This document shows positions 1 to 4,419 of a stretch of 6,096 nucleotides of DNA, piece after piece (positions within the stretch are counted from its first letter, which is position 1; each line of letters starts with the position of its first letter). The notes beneath the pieces were generated by a model. The model was given only the letters and a program-made list of their open reading frames with translations. It was not told the origin of the DNA and made no database searches. A program made the translations under genes and the position numbers. Source of the stretch: WUQU01 sp038849025 (GTDB lineage Archaea; Thermoproteota; Bathyarchaeia; Bathyarchaeales; Bathycorpusculaceae); the NCBI GenBank assembly GCA_038849025.1, contig JAWCNE010000070.1:1-6096 (forward strand). Reading direction: 5' to 3'.

Positions 1-2
1 TA

Positions 3-1055
3 GACGAGATATACTCTATTGGCGGAGTAAAGGACGTCATTCCCTTTCTTGAAGTATCCTCAAATGAAACCATTCCAGAAACCATAAACACTCCTTTTGG
101 AACCCGCACGATCTATAGGCCGGCATACACGATAATAGGCGTATACCTTAACGAATCCACGCTTGCCGAACATTCGGTGTTGCCAACAAATATTACCTCG
201 GGAGAAAGCCTTTCCGAAGGTGATAGCGGCTACATTCTCATAAGCTCAAATTTAACCAGCTATTTTGGGGCTGGAGTCGGCGATGCCGTTGAAATAAACG
301 GTGAATATTTCATAGTTAAGGGCGTTTTTGAATCAACAAGCCAAGCTAAAACTGTTTACATGGAGCTTTCAGACGCTCAAAGAATTACAGGCCTTGATGG
401 AAAGATAAGCAAATTATATGTGTATGTAAACGACGCTTCTCTCGCCATTCAAGTTGCAGATGTGATTAAGGCGGCATACCCCGAACTTTATGTGACAACA
501 TATCAAGACCGTTTAGAAAACCTGCAGCGTATGCAAGAAATGTACACGCAGACATTAAGCAATGCTGAATCTTCCATAGCCCAGGCACAAGCGACAGCCA
601 CTCAGCTAATTATAATAGCGGTTGTAGCCACAAGCCTAATCGTCTTCTTTGTAATGCTTTACTCGGTTCGCGAAAGGACGAGAGAAATTGGCATCTTGAA
701 GGCTATAGGCTTCAGCAACTGGAATATTATGAGCCAATTCATGCTTGAAGGCACGATAATAGGCATAATTGGAGGAGTCGCCGGAGTCTTAATAGGAAGC
801 ATAGCCGCTCCGTTCTTTTCTTCATTAATGCTTCCCCAGCTAAACCTGTTTGGCGCACAGCAACCTGCCACTCGTCCATTCCAAGCACAGTATCCAGGCC
901 TTATTGGGACGCAAAGCTATAGCACAGCCGCGTTAAGTCCTCAACTAATTTTGTTGGCAATCTGCGCAGCTGCAATTTTAGGCGCTCTTGGAAGCCTATA
1001 TCCTGCTTGGAGAGCTTCAAGAATATCTCCAATTGAGGCGTTGAGGTATGAATGA
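3..1055 (+). CDS. MacB/FtsX-type ABC transporter permease, C-terminal part (5' end outside window)
   Basis: This is the membrane subunit of a type VII (MacB/LolC-like) ABC system, which couples cytoplasmic ATP hydrolysis to movements of an extracytoplasmic domain. The frame is open from the left edge, so the true start lies upstream; the GTG at 177 is internal. In the 350 visible residues, about 1-195 are the extracytoplasmic MacB_PCD-like domain. Three hydrophobic segments follow, near 201-221, 244-271 and 313-333. Between the first two is the family loop RERTREIGILKAIG (223-236), and the end LYPAWRASRISPIEALRYE is the typical FtsX-family C-terminus. The first membrane helix is outside the window. 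A Pro/Gln-rich loop (about 277-312) separates the last two helices. The ectodomain has four N-X-S/T sequons (N21, N50, N63, N83). The stop overlaps the ATPase start by 8 nt, so the two are very likely translationally coupled partners. The exported substrate cannot be told from sequence. Confidence 0.93.
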   Translation, partial: DEIYSIGGVKDVIPFLEVSSNETIPETINTPFGTRTIYRPAYTIIGVYLNESTLAEHSVLPTNITSGESLSEGDSGYILISSNLTSYFGAGVGDAVEINGEYFIVKGVFESTSQAKTVYMELSDAQRITGLDGKISKLYVYVNDASLAIQVADVIKAAYPELYVTTYQDRLENLQRMQEMYTQTLSNAESSIAQAQATATQLIIIAVVATSLIVFFVMLYSVRERTREIGILKAIGFSNWNIMSQFMLEGTIIGIIGGVAGVLIGSIAAPFFSSLMLPQLNLFGAQQPATRPFQAQYPGLIGTQSYSTAALSPQLILLAICAAAILGALGSLYPAWRASRISPIEALRYE

Positions 1056-1830
1056 GTTTGTTCTGGAAACAGAAAAACTGGACAAGGTTTACAGGCTTGG
1101 TGGGCGAAGCATCCGAGCCCTTTCCAACATAAACCTGAAAGTTGAAAAGGGAGACTTCGTCTCCGTAATGGGGCCCTCAGGCTCCGGTAAAACCACCCTA
1201 CTTAACGTTTTAGGCTGCTTAGATAGGCCAACCAAAGGAAGAATAGTTCTTGATGGAGTGGATGTTACCGCACTACCGGAAAAAGAGCTTTACAAAATTA
1301 GGCGATACAAGGTTGGCTTTGTCTTTCAAACATTCAACCTACTCCCATACTTAAGTGCGTTAGAAAACGTTGAGCTTCCAATGGAGGGAACAGGGAAATC
1401 GAAGGGAGAAATGCGAAGAAGAGCCCGAGAGCTTTTAAGGCTTGTTGGTTTGGCGGAAAGGGAAAATCATAAGCCGTTCCGTTTAAGTGCTGGAGAACAG
1501 CAGAGAGTAGCCATCGCAAGGGCTTTGGCAAATAATCCTTCCATCGTTCTGGCAGATGAGCCCACGGGAAATTTAGATGCCAAAACGAAGTATGAAATAG
1601 TCAGGCTGTTGGGCAGATTGAACATCGAACAGGGAACCACCATTGTAATGGTGACTCACGACGGGGCTATAGCCTCTCATGCTCGCAGGGTGCTCTTTCT
1701 CAGCGACGGAAAATTATTGGCAAAGGAGAAAACGGGTTTGTTGGCAAAGGAAAAACTTGTGTGTCCCACTTGCGGCAGAGAGGTTCGAGCGGACCACATT
1801 TTCTGTCCTCACTGCGGCAGAAAGCTGTGA
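1048..1830 (+). CDS. LolD/MacB-type ABC transporter ATP-binding protein with C-terminal zinc ribbon
   Basis: This is the cytoplasmic ATPase that powers the preceding permease. In 260 residues one sees Walker A GPSGSGKTT (42-50), Q-loop Q94 in FVFQTFNLLPYLSALENVEL (the LolD/MacB wording), a signature LSAGEQQR (146-153), Walker B IVLADEP (166-172, catalytic E171), D-loop NLD (175-177) and H-loop H204. The signature has Ala where most relatives have LSGGQ or LSGGE. The usual domain ends near residue 222. A tail follows with a duplicated LLAKEK (223-228 and 231-236), then a CPTC...CPHC zinc ribbon (C239, C242, C253, C256; CxxC-x10-CxxC) that is not part of standard LolD/MacB ATPases. ATG 1048 is the start, inside the permease stop region, with a GAGG at 1035-1038. 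The ribbon's role is unknown; tethering or partner binding is a guess. Confidence 0.94.
   Translation: MNEFVLETEKLDKVYRLGGRSIRALSNINLKVEKGDFVSVMGPSGSGKTTLLNVLGCLDRPTKGRIVLDGVDVTALPEKELYKIRRYKVGFVFQTFNLLPYLSALENVELPMEGTGKSKGEMRRRARELLRLVGLAERENHKPFRLSAGEQQRVAIARALANNPSIVLADEPTGNLDAKTKYEIVRLLGRLNIEQGTTIVMVTHDGAIASHARRVLFLSDGKLLAKEKTGLLAKEKLVCPTCGREVRADHIFCPHCGRKL
1714..1755 (+). repeat. 24-bp-period direct duplication in the ATPase tail (LLAKEK x2)
   Basis: Positions 1714-1731 and 1738-1755 both encode LLAKEK, one period of 24 nt (8 codons) apart. The shared core TTGGCAAAGGA occurs at 1717 and 1741. The duplication lies in the linker between the ATPase domain and the zinc ribbon. It looks like a small in-frame tandem duplication that lengthened the linker. 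Confidence 0.7.
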
Positions 1831-1832
1831 AA

Positions 1833-1840
1833 GGATGTGA
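1833..1840 (+). promoter_or_regulatory. Shine-Dalgarno that decides the HtrA start
   Basis: GGATGTGA matches the archaeal Shine-Dalgarno GGAGGTGA at 7 of 8 positions and lies 4 nt before GTG 1845. It supports GTG 1845 over the in-frame GTGs at 1827 (overlapping the ATPase stop as GTGA) and 1761 (inside the zinc-ribbon codons). Confidence 0.6.
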
Positions 1841-1844
1841 AAAA

Positions 1845-3059
1845 GTGGAAAGCGCTCAAAAACCAAGTTTTAAAGGGTTTTCACGGGCTCTTTTGGTGAC
1901 GGCAATCATAGTGAGTTTAATGGTTGGAGGAGTAGCGGGTTATTTATTTGGCAGTTTGCCACTGTCAGAGAAGATAAAAACCCTGGAGGGTGAATTGTCA
2001 ACTCTAAACAGTCAAGTGGCAAAGCTACAAAATACACAAGTCATTGTAAATAATACGTACATCCTCGGAGGAAACATTTCTCTTGCAGATTTATATGAGA
2101 AGGTTAAGGATTCCGTTGTTATAGTTCGCGGGGTAATGGTGCAATACGACATTTTCCACCGTCCTTACTGCACTCAGGTTCAAGGTTCAGGTTTCATTTA
2201 CAACTGTTCGGGGCAGATGGTGGTGGTCACAAACTATCATGTGGTTGAAGGCGCAATTAACTTAACAGTCACATTCATCAATGGAAATGGTTATGCAGCG
2301 GCAGTCCTCGGTTCAGATCCTTATGCTGATTTGGCTGTGCTTACAGTTAATGCTCCTCAACAAGAGTTTAAACCCCTTGAGGTGGTTGACTCGTCAACAC
2401 TTAAAGTTGGCGACATAGTAGTGGTTGTTGGCAACCCATACGGTCTGGCTGGTTCAATGAGCATAGGCATTGTAAGCGCGCTTGGCAGGACGATAACTGA
2501 GGAACAGACAGGCGGATATCCGATAGCCAACGTCATACAAACAACTGCCCCGCTAAATCCCGGAAACTCCGGAGGCCCACTTTTAAACTTGCAAGGGCAA
2601 GTAGTGGGCATAACAACAGCAATAATCAGCGATTCTCAAGGACTGGGCTTCGCAATACCATCAAACACCATTCTTCGGGAAATCGCCTACCTTGTAATAG
2701 TGGGCTATTACGATAAGCATCCTTGGCTCGGCGCCTCAGGCGTGGATATGACTTATGAGATAGCGCAAGCCATGGGCGTCAACATAACATACGGATGGCT
2801 GATAACCCAGGTTGTAAGCGGGGGACCAGCCGCCAACGCCGGATTAAGAGGCGGAACAAAACGAGTTCTAATAGCTGGACAATATGTAACCATCGGTGGT
2901 GACGTTATAATAGCCATAAACGGAACAAAAATAACAGGAATAGACACGCTTTCAGCCTACCTTGAAGAAAACACAACTCCTGGACAAACAATAAACTTGA
3001 CTGTAATAAGGAATAGCCAGGAGCTCACGATTCCATTAACGCTTGGAGCTCGTCCATAA
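1845..3059 (+). CDS. htrA: Membrane-anchored HtrA/DegP-type serine protease with one PDZ domain
   Basis: This is an S1C-family protease that likely degrades or handles misfolded proteins outside the membrane. With the GTG 1845 start it has 404 residues: a short basic N-terminus, one signal-anchor helix (about 15-36), a possible coiled coil (about 40-64), a trypsin-like domain (about 80-285) and a PDZ domain (about 291-402). The triad is clear: H132 in VVTNYHVVEGA, D162 in DPYADLAVL and S242 in NPGNSGGPLLN. The PDZ contains a GGTKRVLIAGQYVTIGGD insertion of the kind seen in many archaeal and Chloroflexi HtrA proteins. Eight N-X-S/T sequons and a cysteine pair (C109, C121) fit an extracytoplasmic, perhaps glycosylated, enzyme. 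It starts 14 nt after the ATPase stop, so it probably belongs to the exporter operon. An alternative start at GTG 1827 would add six residues. Confidence 0.93.
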   Translation: MESAQKPSFKGFSRALLVTAIIVSLMVGGVAGYLFGSLPLSEKIKTLEGELSTLNSQVAKLQNTQVIVNNTYILGGNISLADLYEKVKDSVVIVRGVMVQYDIFHRPYCTQVQGSGFIYNCSGQMVVVTNYHVVEGAINLTVTFINGNGYAAAVLGSDPYADLAVLTVNAPQQEFKPLEVVDSSTLKVGDIVVVVGNPYGLAGSMSIGIVSALGRTITEEQTGGYPIANVIQTTAPLNPGNSGGPLLNLQGQVVGITTAIISDSQGLGFAIPSNTILREIAYLVIVGYYDKHPWLGASGVDMTYEIAQAMGVNITYGWLITQVVSGGPAANAGLRGGTKRVLIAGQYVTIGGDVIIAINGTKITGIDTLSAYLEENTTPGQTINLTVIRNSQELTIPLTLGARP

Positions 3060-3075
3060 CAACAAGTTATCCATA

Positions 3076-3085
3076 CCTTTTTGGG
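3076..3085 (+). terminator. Possible oligo-T terminator after HtrA
   Basis: A run of five T (3078-3082) lies about 20 nt after the HtrA stop, before the next promoter. Archaeal RNA polymerase can terminate at T-runs without a hairpin, but five T is weak, and no clear stem is seen. Confidence 0.25.
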
Positions 3086-3088
3086 ATT

Positions 3089-3103
3089 AGGCTTAAATTT
3101 ATG
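3089..3103 (+). promoter_or_regulatory. TATA-type promoter of the asparaginase gene
   Basis: CTTAAATTTA at 3092-3101 resembles an archaeal TATA box in the otherwise unoccupied gap after HtrA. With the usual 25-27 nt spacing, transcription would start near 3122. That leaves a leader of about 22 nt holding the Shine-Dalgarno at 3130-3135. The downstream part is nearly the same as the sequence before rli1. Confidence 0.5.
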
Positions 3104-3129
3104 GGCGTAAACTCTATCTTTCCAAAACT

Positions 3130-3135
3130 GGAGGG
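3130..3135 (+). promoter_or_regulatory. Shine-Dalgarno of the asparaginase gene
   Basis: GGAGGG is a strong match to the 16S 3' end. Eight nt separate it from the ACG at 3144, the normal distance to a start codon. It is the main reason to place the start at 3144 even though that codon is not ATG, GTG or TTG. Confidence 0.65.
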
Positions 3136-3143
3136 AAGGGCAA

Positions 3144-4097
3144 ACGCCAAAACCCGTAATTGTTGTTCATGGCGGCGCTGGAAACTGGCATCCAGAGCGC
3201 ATCAATCCTGGACTTGAAGGTGTGAAGAAGGCTGCCAAAACTGGTTTTGACATTTTAGCTAATGGCGGAAGCGCCCTCGACGCCGTTGTTGAGGCTGTAG
3301 CCGTCATGGAGGATGAAGGCGTCTTTAACGCTGGTTATGGCTCAAGCCTAACCATAGAGAAGACCGTGGAGATGGAAGCCTCCGTCATGGATGGAAAAAC
3401 TTTGAAGGCTGGGGCTGCCGGGCTCTTGCGGGACATTAGGAATCCGGTTAGGCTTGCACGAATTGTTATGGAGAAGACCGACCACGTCTTCATTGTCGGC
3501 GAGGGAGCAGAAAAGCTCGCAAAACTGTTCAACCTTGAAAGGCGAAACCCGCTTACGGAGCTCCGCCTAAAATATTATGAGCAGGCGAAGCAAGCCCTCT
3601 TGGATGGCATTTTTGAACTGCCAAAACTCGCAGAACTGATTAAAAGTCATCCAGAACTTTTTGATCTTGAAACGGTTGGCGCTGTTGCCTTGGATTTAGA
3701 AGGGAGTGTTGCAGCTGCAACCTCCACCGGTGGTTTTCCACTAAAAATCCCTGGAAGGATTGGTGACTCGCCCTTGATCGGATGTGGTACCTACGCCGAT
3801 AATAGGAGCGGAGCTTGTTCAGCCACCGGCGTTGGCGAAATCGCCATAAGGCTTGTTTTGGCGAAGACAGTCTGCAATTACATGGAGGGTGGCAAACCTG
3901 CCCAAGAGTCTGTTGAAGCCGCCATAAGGCTCGTTAATGAGCGAATGGCTGGAACCTACAACTCTATGGGTCTAATTGCCGTAGACACGCGAGGAGAAAT
4001 TGGAGCAGCCCACAACTCTAAACACTTATGCTGGGCTTATCTTAAGCCTGGAATGCGGGAACCTGAAGCTGCATTAACAGCAAAAATTTTAAAGTAA
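3144..4097 (+). CDS. iaaA: Plant-type L-asparaginase / isoaspartyl peptidase (Ntn hydrolase), apparent ACG start
   Basis: The enzyme hydrolyses asparagine and beta-aspartyl (isoaspartyl) dipeptides. It is made as a precursor that cuts itself before a threonine, which becomes the nucleophile. Counted from 3144 it has 317 residues, close to E. coli IaaA (about 320). The family N-terminus PKPVIVVHGGAGNW is read in frame upstream of GTG 3222, so a start at 3222 would remove an essential strand. Other motifs are NGGSALDAV (40-48), FNAGYGS (61-67), ETVGAVALD with nucleophile T177, AAATSTGG, the substrate-binding GRIGDSP (R205, D208), GCGTYAD and ATGVGE. Cleavage would give an alpha chain of about 176 and a beta chain of about 141 residues. 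The frame is closed upstream by TAA at 3108, with no ATG, GTG or TTG in between. The gene has its own promoter. The family is certain; preference for asparagine or isoaspartyl peptides is not. The symbol is by family resemblance only. Confidence 0.93.
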   Translation, partial: TPKPVIVVHGGAGNWHPERINPGLEGVKKAAKTGFDILANGGSALDAVVEAVAVMEDEGVFNAGYGSSLTIEKTVEMEASVMDGKTLKAGAAGLLRDIRNPVRLARIVMEKTDHVFIVGEGAEKLAKLFNLERRNPLTELRLKYYEQAKQALLDGIFELPKLAELIKSHPELFDLETVGAVALDLEGSVAAATSTGGFPLKIPGRIGDSPLIGCGTYADNRSGACSATGVGEIAIRLVLAKTVCNYMEGGKPAQESVEAAIRLVNERMAGTYNSMGLIAVDTRGEIGAAHNSKHLCWAYLKPGMREPEAALTAKILK

Positions 4098-4121
4098 ATC
4101 TTTTAAAATAGTGGCATGCCA
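4097..4121 (+). promoter_or_regulatory. A/T-rich TATA-like box followed by a 10-bp palindrome
   Basis: AATCTTTTAA (4097-4106), starting at the last base of the asparaginase stop, is followed by the perfect palindrome TGGCATGCCA (4112-4121). AATCTTTTAA recurs exactly at 4166-4175. A palindrome just after a TATA-like element is the usual place for a repressor operator. No regulator is identified, so this is a candidate only. Confidence 0.3.
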
Positions 4122-4134
4122 TCAAGGAGTTTTC

Positions 4135-4148
4135 TCGACAGCAGTCGA
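4135..4148 (+). other. Small inverted repeat (5-bp stem, 4-nt loop)
   Basis: TCGAC (4135-4139) and GTCGA (4144-4148) are perfect complements around an AGCA loop. It could be a weak hairpin ending asparaginase transcripts or a protein-binding site. No T-run follows, so termination is not favoured. Confidence 0.3.
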
Positions 4149-4150
4149 AT

Positions 4151-4167
4151 GAAAATGCTTAAAATAA
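4151..4167 (+). promoter_or_regulatory. BRE plus TATA promoter of the acidic microprotein gene
   Basis: GAAAAT (4151-4156) fits the archaeal BRE pattern RNWAAW, and CTTAAAATAA (4158-4167) fits a TATA box. With the usual spacing transcription would start near 4188, giving a leader of about 32 nt before TTG 4220. Confidence 0.55.
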
Positions 4168-4205
4168 TCTTTTAAGGCTCTCACTATGCCAAACCCACGG
4201 TTAAG

Positions 4206-4213
4206 GGAGGTGA
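4206..4213 (+). promoter_or_regulatory. Perfect Shine-Dalgarno of the microprotein gene
   Basis: GGAGGTGA is an eight-base perfect complement to the archaeal 16S 3' end and lies 6 nt before TTG 4220. It is the strongest ribosome-binding site in the window and is the key evidence that the tiny frame after it is translated. Confidence 0.75.
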
Positions 4214-4219
4214 ATTAGG

Positions 4220-4291
4220 TTGTTTGAGGAAGAAGAGGAATGGGAAGAGGAAGATTGGGAAGAGGAAGAGTGGGAAGAAGAGGAATGGTAA
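4220..4291 (+). CDS. 23-residue acidic tryptophan-repeat microprotein, (EEEEW)4 type
   Basis: I do not recognise this gene. It begins with TTG 4220 (the frame is closed by TGA at 4211, so no longer form exists) and ends at TAA 4289-4291. The peptide is M1-F2-E3 followed by four pentads: EEEEW (4-8), EEEDW (9-13), EEEEW (14-18) and EEEEW (19-23). Trp is thus at 8, 13, 18 and 23, the last residue. There are 17 acidic residues, no basic ones, and no hydrophobics besides M1, F2 and W. Reasons to call it real are the perfect Shine-Dalgarno at correct spacing, a BRE/TATA promoter, a terminator right after the stop, and a GAA/GAG codon pattern that changes while the residue stays Glu. It has its own transcription unit ahead of rli1. 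It could be a functional acidic peptide (metal, RNA-mimic or protein binding) or a regulatory leader ORF. Confidence 0.68.
   Translation: MFEEEEEWEEEDWEEEEWEEEEW
4229..4288 (+). repeat. Four tandem 15-nt units within the microprotein gene
   Basis: Units lie at 4229-4243, 4244-4258, 4259-4273 and 4274-4288, each four acidic codons and TGG. Units 1 and 4 are identical (GAAGAAGAGGAATGG). Units 2 and 3 differ from each other only at the fourth codon (GAT against GAG). The tract is all purine except the T of each TGG and of the single GAT. Confidence 0.9.
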
Positions 4292-4330
4292 AAACCCTAA
4301 CGGGGTTTACGTTTCTCTCGTTTTCTTTTT
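4292..4330 (+). terminator. Hairpin plus T-rich terminator after the microprotein gene
   Basis: AAACCC (4292-4297) pairs perfectly with GGGTTT (4303-4308) around a TAACG loop. A pyrimidine-rich stretch with T-runs follows (4311-4330, ending TTTTCTTTTT). The stem begins one base after the stop codon. It probably ends the short transcript before the rli1 promoter. Confidence 0.65.
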
Positions 4331-4370
4331 AATCCGAAAAGTTTTTAGCATCCCGCTAATCTGATTTTAG

Positions 4371-4391
4371 GTCTCATATTTATGGCGTAAA
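4371..4391 (+). promoter_or_regulatory. Probable TATA promoter of rli1
   Basis: CATATTTAT (4375-4383) is a TATA-like box about 40 nt before the rli1 ATG, giving an expected transcript start near 4405 and a leader of about 15 nt. No good Shine-Dalgarno is seen before ATG 4420, only GGT at 4412-4414. The stretch 4378-4391 nearly repeats 3097-3111 before the asparaginase gene. Confidence 0.45.
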
Positions 4392-4419
4392 AGCACACAT
4401 AGATAGTTGTTGGTAAACT

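Noticed and set aside
177..1055. Permease starting at GTG 177
   Set aside because: The frame is open back to the left edge and the 58 codons before it read as MacB-like ectodomain, so 177 is internal.
1761..1844. HtrA starting at GTG 1761
   Set aside because: This would overlap the zinc-ribbon codons of the ATPase by 70 nt and add a non-membrane tail before the signal anchor; GTG 1845 has a Shine-Dalgarno.
3101..3217. ATG 3101 as the asparaginase start
   Set aside because: It is in a different frame, translates to nothing family-like and stops at TGA 3215-3217; it would need a frameshift that no other sign supports.
3222..4097. Asparaginase starting at GTG 3222
   Set aside because: It would cut off the conserved VIVVHGGAG strand that is plainly in frame upstream.
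4186..4218. Ten-codon frame ATG 4186 to TAG 4218 as a leader peptide
   Set aside because: It has no Shine-Dalgarno of its own and runs through the ribosome-binding site of the microprotein; likely chance.
4220..4330. Classical tryptophan attenuator (trpL-like)
   Set aside because: The Trp codons and terminator are suggestive, but no tryptophan biosynthesis gene follows and no alternative antiterminator pairing is visible.
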